This document shows positions 42,647 to 51,366 of a DNA stretch of 64,000 nt, one piece after another (the stretch's first letter is position 1; the number at the start of each line of letters is the position of its first letter). The DNA is from Thermomicrobiales bacterium (GTDB taxonomy: Bacteria; Chloroflexota; Chloroflexia; Thermomicrobiales; UBA6265): NCBI GenBank assembly GCA_020432165.1, contig JAGQGU010000004.1, forward strand, positions 1-64,000, read 5' to 3'. The notes below the pieces were generated by a model that was not told where the DNA came from, made no database searches, and saw nothing but the letters and a program-made list of their open reading frames with translations. The position numbers and the translations under genes were made by a program.

Positions 42647-43324
42647 ATGAGAACTGCGGTGACGCCACTCTCCATTGATGCATGGACAGTCATTCTGCTG
42701 GCTGGTCGGCTGACATATAAGCACCTTGCCATCTGGATTCGTATGGTGTTGTGGTGCTTTGTCTTCTCAATACCTATTCTCACCATTCCCCTGGTGAGCG
42801 TGTCCATGTATCGACTCATCGAGACGGTGATCACCGCGGACGACACCTCGGGGATTCGGGTGCGAGACGAACTCCTCCGTGGCGCTTTTCTTCATCCAGG
42901 GCGAGATTTGTCCGCGCTGCTGATAGATATGCTGGCGTTCGGTGTTATTTTGGCGAGCCTGGTTTACTGGTGGACCCGAACACCCATGACGCTTCGCGCA
43001 TTGACAGGAATGTCGCTCAGCTTCCTGGTCCTGTGGTGGGTATCGCAGGTGCTGATTCTGCCCCTTGTCGCCGTCTCGCCTTCCAGAACTCTGGGGAGTC
43101 AATGCGCTCATCTTGGCAGGATGCTGTTGGTTGGCATGAGATTGTTGGTCCCGATCGCCTTTGTCTGCACGATGGCGATCGCGGTCTCGATCTTGCTACT
43201 GGGACCTCTGCTACTTTTCTCCATCCCTTTCGTTGCGATCTGCGGATTGCTCTGTTACTTCCTCTCGAATGGATTGGACCAACGCGGTTTGAAGGCTCTG
43301 TATGCGAGTGCTGATCGATTCTAG
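42647..43324 (+). CDS. Polytopic membrane protein, possibly DUF624/YesL-like
   Basis: The protein has 225 residues with about five membrane spans (22-60, 90-110, 120-140, 160-195, 195-215). The pattern of an N-terminal span, VSMYRLIETVIT, and paired C-terminal spans is reminiscent of DUF624/YesL proteins that accompany sugar ABC transporters, but the resemblance is weak. It is the last gene of the accessory plus-strand block; the nusA promoter follows within 52 bp. Confidence 0.55.
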   Translation: MRTAVTPLSIDAWTVILLAGRLTYKHLAIWIRMVLWCFVFSIPILTIPLVSVSMYRLIETVITADDTSGIRVRDELLRGAFLHPGRDLSALLIDMLAFGVILASLVYWWTRTPMTLRALTGMSLSFLVLWWVSQVLILPLVAVSPSRTLGSQCAHLGRMLLVGMRLLVPIAFVCTMAIAVSILLLGPLLLFSIPFVAICGLLCYFLSNGLDQRGLKALYASADRF

Positions 43325-43375
43325 ACCGACGAGGGTTGCATTTGCCCCCGCACCATGCCCCCGATCCTTCCTCTA

Positions 43376-43404
43376 TTGAAGTGACTATTACGGCATGGTA
43401 GTAT
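43376..43404 (+). promoter_or_regulatory. Promoter of the nusA operon
   Basis: TTGAAG (43376-43381), a 17-bp spacer and TAGTAT (43399-43404). It predicts a start near 43411 and therefore an untranslated leader of about 140 bases before the nusA ATG. The leader contains structured elements described separately. Confidence 0.6.
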
Positions 43405-43421
43405 TCCTTTAACCGAACGAC

Positions 43422-43520
43422 GTGGGATCAACGTGGGCCCACCGCCTACGTTTTCTGTTGTTCGATGGAACTCAAGAGTTTTCCCTTGGGGCCGTCCCAC
43501 AGTAGTCGGCTCCTTTTTGT
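43422..43520 (+). promoter_or_regulatory. nusA leader with terminator-like hairpin and competing GTGGG/CCCAC pairings (putative attenuator)
   Basis: GGGGCCG (43488-43494) pairs with CGGCTCC (43507-43513; one G-U), and TTTTTG follows at once, as in an intrinsic terminator 30 bp before nusA. The hairpin loop contains TCCCAC (43495-43500), complementary to GTGGGA (43422-43427). A second GTGGGCCCAC self-palindrome lies at 43433-43442. Alternative pairing could open or close the terminator. NusA is known to influence termination and to autoregulate in other bacteria, which makes attenuation plausible. Confidence 0.5.
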
Positions 43521-43549
43521 TTGTCGTTTTATGTAGGAGGTGTGCGGGA

Positions 43550-44881
43550 ATGAAGAGCGATCTCTATACCGCCATTGCCCAAATCGCGGCCGAGCGTGGT
43601 ATCCCGCGCGACGCCGTGCTGAATTCCGTTCAGTCTGCCCTGACCACGGTATACAAGCGCAATACGGGTAGCGAAGAAGATGTCAGCGTTGAACTCGATC
43701 CGCAGACCGGCGAAATGCAGGTCGTGGTGAGCAAGACGGTGGTTGAGCAGGTTGCGGACAAGGATCTCGAGATCTCGCTGGAGGATGCGAAGAAGTACAC
43801 ATCCGCTCCCATCATCGGCGAAGTCATCAAGATCATCAGTACGCCGGAGAACTTCGGTCGCATTGCTGCCCAGACAGTCAAGCAGGTGGTGCACGGCAAG
43901 ATTCGCGACTTTGAGCGCGAGACCGTCTACAAGGAGTACCACGACAAGCAGGGCGAAGTGCTGAGCGGTATCATCCAGCGCGCGGATAATCGTGCGGTGG
44001 TGATTGAGCTTGGCAAGGCCGAGGCTGTCATGCCTGCGCGTGAGCAGGTGCCCACCGAGCGATATCGAGCCGGTCAGCGCATCAAGGTACTGCTGAAGGA
44101 AGTCAGCGACAATCCGCGCGGTCCGCAGTTGATCGTGAGTCGTGCCGATGGTCTGCTTATTCGCCGTCTCTTCGAGCAGGAAGTGCCGGAGATTCAGAGC
44201 GGCGCCGTCGAGATCATGAGCATCGCCCGCGAGCCTGGTCTTCGCAGCAAGGTTGCTGTGGCCGCCCGTCAGGACAAGGTCGATCCGGTTGGTTCCTGCG
44301 TCGGCGTGCGTGGTGTGCGTATCCAGAACATCGTCAACGAGCTCTACGGCGAGAAGATTGATGTGATCGAGTGGTCGCCGGATATGGCCACCTTTATCGC
44401 CAATGCACTCAGCCCGGCCAAGCCGAGCAACGTGACCCTGGCGGAAGATGGCGATACTCGCACTGCTACTGTGATAGTGCCCAGTGATCAGATGTCCCTG
44501 GCGATCGGTAAGGAAGGTCAGAATGCGCGGCTGGCGTTTAAGCTGACCGACTGGAAGATCGACATCAAGGGACCGGAGACTCTGCTCAAGAGCGAGGGTT
44601 TTTACAAGACCGCCAGCGAGGGCAGCAGCTTCGCCACCGATTTCAGTTGGATGGGCCGACAGCCACGCGCCGTGCAGGCCGATGGCACGGTAAGCATCAA
44701 CGATGTTACCTACGGTCCTCTGCCTGACGATTTGCTTCGCCGCCAGGTGGATGTTGATATCGTCGACGGTGTGATTGAGGTCTATTACGAGCGGGAACTT
44801 CGCGCTCGATACAATCAGGAGTCCGGCGAGGAACTGCCGCTGGATGACGAGTTTGCACTCGAACAGGGTGCCAATGCATAA
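43550..44881 (+). CDS. nusA: Transcription termination/antitermination factor NusA
   Basis: The protein has 443 residues. The N-terminal RNAP-binding domain is about 1-125. The S1 domain (about 130-200) contains VLSGIIQRADNRAVVIELGK. KH domains have PRGPQLIVSRADG, GSCVGVRGVRIQNIVNELYG and SLAIGKEGQNARLAFKLTDW. A C-terminal extension of about 80 residues is acidic and lineage-specific. ATG 43550 lies 12 bp after TAGGAGG; the frame stays open to 43433 but would run through the leader hairpin. rimP, usually just upstream, is absent. Confidence 0.96.
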   Translation: MKSDLYTAIAQIAAERGIPRDAVLNSVQSALTTVYKRNTGSEEDVSVELDPQTGEMQVVVSKTVVEQVADKDLEISLEDAKKYTSAPIIGEVIKIISTPENFGRIAAQTVKQVVHGKIRDFERETVYKEYHDKQGEVLSGIIQRADNRAVVIELGKAEAVMPAREQVPTERYRAGQRIKVLLKEVSDNPRGPQLIVSRADGLLIRRLFEQEVPEIQSGAVEIMSIAREPGLRSKVAVAARQDKVDPVGSCVGVRGVRIQNIVNELYGEKIDVIEWSPDMATFIANALSPAKPSNVTLAEDGDTRTATVIVPSDQMSLAIGKEGQNARLAFKLTDWKIDIKGPETLLKSEGFYKTASEGSSFATDFSWMGRQPRAVQADGTVSINDVTYGPLPDDLLRRQVDVDIVDGVIEVYYERELRARYNQESGEELPLDDEFALEQGANA

Positions 44882-44899
44882 CGGCGGGAGGTGACCAAC

Positions 44900-45244
44900 A
44901 TGCCGACCGCGGGAACAACGAAAAAGAAGAATGCCCTCCGGCAGAAACACGTGCCCCAGCGCACCTGTGTGGTCTGTCGGGAGACAAATGCAAAGCGAAC
45001 GCTCATCCGCGTTGTCCGCACCAGCGAGACCAGCTACGAGATTGACCCCACTGGCCGGGCGAATGGACGGGGCGCGTACCTTTGCGATAAGCCTTCATGT
45101 TGGGCGAAAGCTGCAACCACACCGATTTTGGCGAAAGCGTTGCGGGTATCCCCGAATGAAGCATCAGTACAACGATTACAAGAGTTCGCTGCCGGATTGA
45201 CCGACAACGACGTCGAGCCAACAGAGACAGCCGAAAGGAGCTAG
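44900..45244 (+). CDS. ylxR: YlxR/RnpM family RNA-binding protein
   Basis: The protein has 114 residues. The family hallmark is visible as PQRTCVVCRETNAKRTLIRV and NGRGAYLCDKPSCW. YlxR binds RNase P RNA in Bacillus, where it is called RnpM. ATG 44900 has GGAGGTGA at ideal distance; an in-frame GTG at 44891 overlaps the RBS. It lies between nusA and infB. The usual ylxQ (L7Ae-like) gene that follows it in many operons is missing. Confidence 0.92.
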   Translation: MPTAGTTKKKNALRQKHVPQRTCVVCRETNAKRTLIRVVRTSETSYEIDPTGRANGRGAYLCDKPSCWAKAATTPILAKALRVSPNEASVQRLQEFAAGLTDNDVEPTETAERS

Positions 45245-45247
45245 CAC

Positions 45248-47125
45248 ATGACAGATACAGCAGCACGAGGCGCACGCCGCGCAACCCGATCCCGCCGACC
45301 CGGCGGTAGTGGAGCTCGTACCGTTGCCGTCAAGCGCGCGGCTCCAGTCGAGCGTGAACCGGTAGAGCTACCACCAGTCATGACCGTTTCCGAACTCGGT
45401 GAAGCGCTTGAAGCGAATCCGGTGGAAGTGATTAAGGAACTGATGAAGGAAGGCATTATGGCCAACCTGAATCAGCAAATCGACTATTCCACTGCCCACC
45501 GTGTGGCCGAGGCACTTGGATTCGAGACACTTGAGGCGGAGACTGAGGCGACCCGCGCGATTGCCGATTTTGAGACGCGGCAGCTGGAGGGATACAACGA
45601 TCCCGATGCTGTCTCTCGACCACCCGTGATCACGATTATGGGTCACGTGGATCACGGTAAAACCCGCTTGCTCGACGCTATCCGTTCGACCAATGTTCAC
45701 GAGGGTGAGGCCGGTGGCATCACCCAACACATCGGTGCGTATCAGGTCGAGCGTCAGGGACGCAAGATCACATTCCTGGATACGCCAGGTCACGAGGCGT
45801 TCACTGCCATGCGTGCCCGTGGTGCCCAGGCGACAGATATCGCTGTGCTGGTGGTTGCCGCAGACGATGGCGTCATGCCCACGACCCGTGAGGCGATCGC
45901 TCACATCAAGAGTGCCAATGTGCCGATGGTAGTGGCGATCAACAAGATCGATTTGGAGGCCGCCAATCCCGACCGCGTGAAGCAGCAGCTCTCCGAGCTC
46001 GAAGTCTTGCCGGAAGAGTGGGGTGGTGATGTTCCGTTTGTGAACGTCTCCGCCAAGGCGGGAATCGGTATCGATGACTTGCTGGAAGTGCTCCTGCTCG
46101 TCGCCGATGTCAACGATCTCAAAGCCAATCCTTACAAGCCTGGTGAAGGTGTTGTCGTGGAAGCACGAGTCGATGGCGGCCGCGGCACCGTAGCCACCAT
46201 TCTGGTGCAGAACGGCACCCTGAGCCTGCGCGATGTGATCGTGGCGGGCACCACCTGGGGTCGCGTTAAGAACATGTTCGATGACCGAGGCAAGAAGCTC
46301 CGCAAGGCGGGTCCGAGTACACCGGTCGAGATCATGGGGCTCAGCGGAGTACCGGGCGCCGGCGACAGCTTCCTCTGCTTTGAGGACGAGAAGGCAGCCC
46401 GTCAGCTGGCGGAACAGCGTCAGGCCGAGCAGCGCCTCGCACATCTTAATGACAATCGCCCGTTGCGCCTGACCGATCTTTACGATCAGGTGCAGGAAGG
46501 CAAGACCGCCGAGCTTCGCGTGATCCTGAAAGCGGACGTCCAGGGATCGCTCGGCGCCATCCAGGGCTCACTGCTCAAGCTGAATGATGATACGGAAGAG
46601 GGTGTGACCCTCTCCATCGCGCTCGCCGCGACCGGTATGATCACCGAATCCGATATCTCCCTGGCGCAGACAACTGGCGCCATCGTGATTGGATTCAATG
46701 TTCGTCCGGATGCCGCTGCCAAGCGATCCGCTGACACTGCCGGTGTAGATGTGCGATTCTATACGATCATCTATGAGTTGCTGGACGATGTGAAGAAGGC
46801 GATGACCGGTATGCTCGCGCCGATCTTCCAGGATGTTACCGACGGCTACGCCGAGGTGCGAGAGACCTTCAAGCTGCCAAGCAACGATGTGGTCGCCGGC
46901 CTTTACGTGCTGGATGGCAAGATCACCCGTAACTCCCGCGCGCGCGTTCTTCGCAGCGGCGTGGTGTTGCACGAAGGTGGTATCAGCTCGCTCAAGCGCT
47001 TCAAGGATGACGTCCGTGAAGTTCAGCAGGGCTACGAATGCGGTATGGGTCTGGATAGCTTCAACGATCTGCAGGTAGGCGATCAGATCGAGTTCCTGCA
47101 TCGTGAGGAAGTCGCACGAACCTAG
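45248..47125 (+). CDS. infB: Translation initiation factor IF-2
   Basis: The protein has 625 residues, a short-form IF-2 with only a 45-residue basic N-terminus before the IF2_N helix ([20 protein letters not shown]). The G domain has GHVDHGKT (132-139), DTPGHEAF and NKID. Domain II and the C-terminal [13 protein letters not shown]-type segment (here [19 protein letters not shown]) and [11 protein letters not shown] complete the family pattern. It delivers fMet-tRNA to the 30S subunit. The ATG is 3 bp after ylxR, with AAAGGAGC upstream. Confidence 0.96.
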   Translation: MTDTAARGARRATRSRRPGGSGARTVAVKRAAPVEREPVELPPVMTVSELGEALEANPVEVIKELMKEGIMANLNQQIDYSTAHRVAEALGFETLEAETEATRAIADFETRQLEGYNDPDAVSRPPVITIMGHVDHGKTRLLDAIRSTNVHEGEAGGITQHIGAYQVERQGRKITFLDTPGHEAFTAMRARGAQATDIAVLVVAADDGVMPTTREAIAHIKSANVPMVVAINKIDLEAANPDRVKQQLSELEVLPEEWGGDVPFVNVSAKAGIGIDDLLEVLLLVADVNDLKANPYKPGEGVVVEARVDGGRGTVATILVQNGTLSLRDVIVAGTTWGRVKNMFDDRGKKLRKAGPSTPVEIMGLSGVPGAGDSFLCFEDEKAARQLAEQRQAEQRLAHLNDNRPLRLTDLYDQVQEGKTAELRVILKADVQGSLGAIQGSLLKLNDDTEEGVTLSIALAATGMITESDISLAQTTGAIVIGFNVRPDAAAKRSADTAGVDVRFYTIIYELLDDVKKAMTGMLAPIFQDVTDGYAEVRETFKLPSNDVVAGLYVLDGKITRNSRARVLRSGVVLHEGGISSLKRFKDDVREVQQGYECGMGLDSFNDLQVGDQIEFLHREEVART

Positions 47126-47157
47126 GTTCGTGCGGGGTCTTTGGGGGAGATTGCGCC

Positions 47158-47559
47158 ATGACACGTCGTACACAGCAAGTCGGCGAAATGCTGCGCGAAG
47201 AGGTGGATGACATCATTCGCCGCGAGGTGAAGGATCCACGTATTGGTTTCTTTAGCATCACGCGAGTGGATGTCCCCACCGATCTCCGCACAGCATGCAT
47301 TTACGTCAGTGTGCTCGGTTCCGAAGAGGAACGTGCGAGCACGCTGGATGCGCTCAGACAGGCAGCCATGTTCATCCGCCATCACCTCAAGCCGCGATTG
47401 CGTATGCGTCAGGTTCCGATGTTGGAGTTCACGGATGACCGTTCGATGGCCTATGCTGCCGAGATTTCGGAGACGTTGGCCGAAGTGCGCGCTCGTGACG
47501 AGGAAATCCGGAAGCGCGCAGCTGCGGCCGAGGGCCAGTCAGAGGAGCGTGAATCATGA
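47158..47559 (+). CDS. rbfA: Ribosome-binding factor A
   Basis: The protein has 133 residues with a KH-like fold. RRTQQVGEMLREEVDDIIRR, VKDPRIGFFSITRVDVP and RYVSV-like CIYVSVLGSEEER are family-typical, as is PRLRMRQVPMLEF (seen as KPRLRMRQVPMLEF). It assists late 16S rRNA maturation of the 30S subunit. It overlaps the next gene by four bases (ATGA). Confidence 0.94.
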   Translation: MTRRTQQVGEMLREEVDDIIRREVKDPRIGFFSITRVDVPTDLRTACIYVSVLGSEEERASTLDALRQAAMFIRHHLKPRLRMRQVPMLEFTDDRSMAYAAEISETLAEVRARDEEIRKRAAAAEGQSEERES

Positions 47560-48602
47560 CATCCTCCTGGAAGATTGATGACGAAGCCGTCGCCGCTGCG
47601 TTTGACCTCCTGAAGCAGGCGTCGTGCGTGCTTCTGCCGACGCATCAGAATGTCGATGCCGATTCGCTCTCGTCAGTTCTGGCGATCAAGTTGGCATTGC
47701 AGCAGTTCAATATCCGTGCCGAGGTATTGGTCACGGATGGCGAGGTTCCCCATTCGCTTGAGTTTCTGCAAGATATGGGTGAGGTGCTGCTATACGGCAT
47801 CGACGAACTTCCAGAGTATGATCTGCTACTGCTCGCGGATCATAGTGATCGCACCCGCGGCGGAGCGTTTTATCGCGACGACAAGAGTCGCACCGACGGG
47901 CATATTCCGATCATCAATATTGATCACCACGTCACCAATGATCGCTTCGGTGTGATCAACATCATCGAGCCGACCGCAGCCAGCACGACCGAAGTGCTCG
48001 CCGATGTGCTGGCCATGTGGGGCACGGTACTGACGCGTGAGATCGCCCAATGCCTCCTCGCTGGCATTTACGGCGATACGCTGGGACTGCGCACCGAGAG
48101 CACCACGGCGCGGACACTCCGTACCTCCGCCGATCTGGTGGATAACGGTGGCAATCCTGTTCCTATCGTGAACGCGCTCTTCCGGCTGAAGTCCAAAGAA
48201 TCTGTGATGCTTTGGCGCGCGGCACTGCGCGGTGTGCAGTGGACCGGCGATCTCATCTGGACGGAGTTGAAGCAGAAAACGTTCGAGGAGGTCGGTGCCC
48301 AGCGTAGTGAAGCCGAGGGAATGGTTAATTTCCTTGTCGGTACCGAAGGATCACGAGCGGCCGCCATTCTCTACGAGACGAATACAGGCTGGCGCGTCTC
48401 TATGCGGTCGATGACCGAGGATGTCGATGTCGCCAGGATCGCCACACACTTTGGCGGTGGTGGGCATCCGCGTGCCGCTGGCGTGCAGATCGAGGGCGAC
48501 GAATCTGCCAAAGTGGCGTTTCTGGAAGGCGTGGCTGAGATGATCCGGCCCGTCCAGGATGTGGCCGAGCCGACCTATGTCTCGGAAATCGTTCTCGACT
48601 AA
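47556..48602 (+). CDS. DHH-family phosphoesterase (NrnA-like oligoribonuclease / pAp phosphatase)
   Basis: The protein has 348 residues. The DHH domain has VLLPTHQNVDADSLSSVLAI, LLLADHSD, NIDHHVTNDRFG and PTAASTTEVLADVL; the DHHA1 tail has RIATHFGGGGHPRAAGVQIE. These match NrnA enzymes that degrade nano-RNA and 3'-phosphoadenosine 5'-phosphate with Mn2+. The first motif reads HQNVDAD where others have HxNPDxD. Its position between rbfA and truB is the common arrangement. Confidence 0.92.
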   Translation: MTSSWKIDDEAVAAAFDLLKQASCVLLPTHQNVDADSLSSVLAIKLALQQFNIRAEVLVTDGEVPHSLEFLQDMGEVLLYGIDELPEYDLLLLADHSDRTRGGAFYRDDKSRTDGHIPIINIDHHVTNDRFGVINIIEPTAASTTEVLADVLAMWGTVLTREIAQCLLAGIYGDTLGLRTESTTARTLRTSADLVDNGGNPVPIVNALFRLKSKESVMLWRAALRGVQWTGDLIWTELKQKTFEEVGAQRSEAEGMVNFLVGTEGSRAAAILYETNTGWRVSMRSMTEDVDVARIATHFGGGGHPRAAGVQIEGDESAKVAFLEGVAEMIRPVQDVAEPTYVSEIVLD

Positions 48603-49504
48603 TGGCCAAGCGTGCGACTCGTGGTAAGTACCACGGTTTCATCGTTGTGGAAAAACCCGCAGGTGTGACCAGCCATGATGTGGTGAGTGTGGTGCGCAAA
48701 TTGACGGGCGAGAGACGCGTTGGTCATGCCGGCACACTTGATCCTGCTGCCGTGGGCGTGCTTCCTATTGCCGTTGGCCAGGCCACGCGCACCGTAGAAT
48801 ACCTCTCCGATGCCACCAAGAGCTATCTCGCCGAGATTACCTTTGGCGTATCAACGGATACCCTCGATGCCGACGGCACGGTTACCGGGATAGTGGACGC
48901 CTCCCATGTTACCGAGGAGCAGGTGAGGGCAGCTCTGCATCACTTCCGCGGTGAGATCCCGCAAGTGCCCCCGATGTATGCGGCGATCAAGATTGATGGC
49001 CGCCCACTTTACGAACGCGCGCGCCAGGGCGAGCACATTGAACTCGAAGCCAGACCGATCACCATCTACGAGTTAGAGCTTGTGAGCTGGGAGCATCCGG
49101 TTGCGGAAATCTTTTTGCATTGCAGCAAGGGGACCTACGTGCGCTCACTCGCTCGCGATCTGGGCGACGCTGTCGGTATGCCTGCTCACATGTCCAATTT
49201 GGTGCGACTCAGCACCGGTCCATTCACACTTGAAGATGCCTGGCGATTGGATGAGCTTGAAGAGATTATCTCTGAAGGTGCCTGGGAGGATGTTGCCGCC
49301 CATCCAGACGCCTCGTTGCAGGATCGCCCTGCTGTTGTCCTGAGCGCGGCTCAGGTCTCCCAGTGGCGCAACGGATCTGAGATCAGCGCTGATGTACCGG
49401 ATTCGCTTGTTCGCGTGTACGATTCGCAGGGTGTGTGGTTGGGGGTGGGTCGCGGCCTGCCAGAGCGTGGTGTGATCAAACCTGAGAAAGTTGTGACAGA
49501 GTGA
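48602..49504 (+). CDS. truB: tRNA pseudouridine(55) synthase
   Basis: The protein has 300 residues. FIVVEKPAGVTSHDVVSVVR, GHAGTLDPAAVGVLPIAVG with the catalytic Asp, and SKGTYVRSLARDLGDAVG are all present. It makes pseudouridine 55 in the T-loop. The C-terminal PUA-like part is short. Its ATG overlaps the upstream stop (TAATG) and its end overlaps ribF by four bases. Confidence 0.96.
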   Translation: MAKRATRGKYHGFIVVEKPAGVTSHDVVSVVRKLTGERRVGHAGTLDPAAVGVLPIAVGQATRTVEYLSDATKSYLAEITFGVSTDTLDADGTVTGIVDASHVTEEQVRAALHHFRGEIPQVPPMYAAIKIDGRPLYERARQGEHIELEARPITIYELELVSWEHPVAEIFLHCSKGTYVRSLARDLGDAVGMPAHMSNLVRLSTGPFTLEDAWRLDELEEIISEGAWEDVAAHPDASLQDRPAVVLSAAQVSQWRNGSEISADVPDSLVRVYDSQGVWLGVGRGLPERGVIKPEKVVTE

Positions 49505-50436
49505 GTCCTGTTGTTGTCGAAAGATTGGCGGATCTGGGTCCTGCACCCTCGGTAGTGACCATCGGAGCATTTGATGGCGTGCATCGTGGGCATCAGCATC
49601 TGCTGCAGTTGGCGCGCAAGTCTGCCGATAGATTGGGTGCCAGGGTGGTGGCGATCACGTTCGAGCCACTGCCGGGTCAGGTCTTTAGCCCGGACAAGTT
49701 TGTTGGGCGCATTACGACCAATGCGCGCCGTCGTGAACTATTGGCGCAGTATGGTACCGATGCAATTGTTGAGCTTCAGTTCAGTCGCGCGATGGCACAG
49801 GAGACCGCTGGTGAGTTCGTCGATGAACTCAAATCGACTGGCCCGATTCGCGAGATCTGGGTCGGGAATGACTTCGCACTTGGCCACAATCGCGAGGGTA
49901 CACCAGCGCGTCTGCAGGAGCTTCTGGCGGATCATGGTACCGTTGTCCACGCTATCGAGCGTATTCGCTGGGACCAACACGAGGTAAGTAGCAGCGTTAT
50001 CCGCGAGTTTGTTCGCCTTGGCGCTGCGCGCGAGGCCAGCAATTTGCTCGGGCACCGTTTCGAGGTTGCTGGTGTTGTCGTCGAAGGTGGCAAGGTCGGT
50101 CGGCAAATCGGTTTTCCTACCGCGAATGTCGCACCTCCCGCGGAGATCGTGCCATTGCGCGATGGTATCTATGCCACGTACGCGCGCATTGAAGGTGAGA
50201 CGCTTGATCGCCCGGCGATGACTTACATTGGCACACGGCCCGCGGTGAATACGGGTGAGCGCATGATTGAGACCCATCTGCTGGATTTCGATGGGGATCT
50301 CTATGGCAAGGTGCTGACGACATCGTTCGTGACACATCTGCGGCCGGACTCTGATTTTCCCAGTCTGGATCAGTTGATTGAGCAGCTTAAGCATGACGAA
50401 GCCGCGACACGTCAGGTGCTTGCCAGCGTTGACTAA
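49501..50436 (+). CDS. ribF: Bifunctional riboflavin kinase / FAD synthetase
   Basis: The protein has 311 residues. The N-terminal FAD synthetase domain has VTIGAFDGVHRGHQHLLQ and WVGNDFALGHNREG. The C-terminal riboflavin kinase domain has GGKVGRQIGFPTANV and TYIGTRPAVN. It converts riboflavin to FMN and FAD. The start is GTG 49501, overlapping the truB stop (GTGA). No FMN riboswitch is seen, as expected for a gene inside a translation operon. Confidence 0.95.
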   Translation: MSPVVVERLADLGPAPSVVTIGAFDGVHRGHQHLLQLARKSADRLGARVVAITFEPLPGQVFSPDKFVGRITTNARRRELLAQYGTDAIVELQFSRAMAQETAGEFVDELKSTGPIREIWVGNDFALGHNREGTPARLQELLADHGTVVHAIERIRWDQHEVSSSVIREFVRLGAAREASNLLGHRFEVAGVVVEGGKVGRQIGFPTANVAPPAEIVPLRDGIYATYARIEGETLDRPAMTYIGTRPAVNTGERMIETHLLDFDGDLYGKVLTTSFVTHLRPDSDFPSLDQLIEQLKHDEAATRQVLASVD

Positions 50437-50449
50437 ACCGTCACAGAAG

Positions 50450-50478
50450 TTGAAATTGGCTGATCTGGCCCCTATACT
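50450..50478 (+). promoter_or_regulatory. Promoter of the infC operon
   Basis: TTGAAA (50450-50455), a 17-bp spacer and TATACT (50473-50478). It gives a leader of about 80 bases containing a small GCGCA/TGCGC hairpin (50521-50536). Because the -10 covers the TTG at 50478, that codon cannot be the infC start. Confidence 0.7.
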
Positions 50479-50567
50479 TGGCGGGTGTACCGGTGAAGCA
50501 GCGCTTGGCACGAATAGCCAGCGCATTTTTGTGCGCGGTGCAATGCAAGAGTAACAGGAGGACAGCC

Positions 50568-51131
50568 ATTTCCAGACCAGTACAAACACGCGTAAACGAG
50601 CGGATTCGAATACGCGAGGTGCGGCTAATTGATGATGAGGGCAACCAGGTAGGGGTCATTGCCACGCGAGATGCGCTGGAGATGGCGCGCGAACGTGGGT
50701 TGGACCTTGTTGAAGTTGCACCCAATGCCACACCGCCAGTTTGTCGCCTCATGGATTACGGCAAATTCCGGTTTGAGCAGAGCAAAAAAGAGCGAGACTC
50801 GCGCAAGAATCAGCACGTGGCGAAGCTCAAAGAAGTGCGGATTGAGCCCGGGATTGGCGGGCACGATCTTGAGACCAAGGGACGCGCAGCCCAACGGTTT
50901 CTGGAATCCGGTAACAAGGTTAAGATCACTGTGCTGTTCCGCGGGCGTTCAATCACGCATCCGGAGTTGGGTACTGAACTGCTGAATAAGCTGGCAGTCC
51001 AACTCGAAGGAAGCGGGGTTATTGAGCAAGCCCCCCGTATGGAAGGCCGTAATATGTCGATGACTCTGGCGCCAACCCGTCAGAAGGTTGATTCGACTCA
51101 GAAAGAGGATACAAGTGGCAAACAAGGCTAA
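50568..51131 (+). CDS. infC: Translation initiation factor IF-3 (AUU start)
   Basis: The protein has 187 residues. IF3-N begins RVNERIRIREVRLIDDEGNQ and continues LVEVAPNATPPVCRLMDYGK; IF3-C has HDLETKGRAAQRFLESGNKV and RGRSITHPELG. The start is ATT 50568 (read as Met), because AGGAGG lies six bases upstream and the only upstream in-frame start-like codons lie in the promoter or leader. AUU starts in infC are known from E. coli, where IF-3 discriminates against them and so represses itself. The 3' end overlaps rpmI by 17 bp. Confidence 0.93.
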   Translation: MSRPVQTRVNERIRIREVRLIDDEGNQVGVIATRDALEMARERGLDLVEVAPNATPPVCRLMDYGKFRFEQSKKERDSRKNQHVAKLKEVRIEPGIGGHDLETKGRAAQRFLESGNKVKITVLFRGRSITHPELGTELLNKLAVQLEGSGVIEQAPRMEGRNMSMTLAPTRQKVDSTQKEDTSGKQG

Positions 51132-51336
51132 GAAGACCAAGCTGAAAACTCATAAGGGTGCAGCGCGACGCTTCAAGATCACAGCAAGCGGCAAGATTAT
51201 GCACGCGAAGGGCATGAAGAGCCACCTTCGCCGCAAGAAGGCACCGCGCGTTAAGCGCCAGTTCGATCGTATGCAGGAGATGAATGACGCCACTGTGAAG
51301 CGCGTCAAGCGAATGCTGCCGAACGGCCTCAAGTAG
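51115..51336 (+). CDS. rpmI: 50S ribosomal protein L35 (GTG start)
   Basis: The protein has 73 residues and is very basic. KTHKGAARRFKITASGKI and GKIMHAKGMKSHLRRKKAPR are L35 hallmarks. GTG 51115 starts ANKAKKTKLKTHKG, with AGAGGA five bases upstream; the gene overlaps the end of infC. Confidence 0.93.
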   Translation: MANKAKKTKLKTHKGAARRFKITASGKIMHAKGMKSHLRRKKAPRVKRQFDRMQEMNDATVKRVKRMLPNGLK

Positions 51337-51366
51337 ATCGTCGCCTGAGTAAGAGGAACAGAGAAA

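Noticed and set aside
43529-44950. 473-codon minus-strand open frame
   Set aside because: It mirrors nusA exactly. Codon bias of the real gene leaves the antisense frame open; no RBS or motif.
45368-46444. 358-codon minus-strand open frame
   Set aside because: It is antisense to infB, whose G-domain motifs are unambiguous.
50450-50567. Riboswitch or L20-type leader before infC
   Set aside because: The leader is only about 80 bases with one small hairpin; no known riboswitch core or clear L20 mimic could be recognised.
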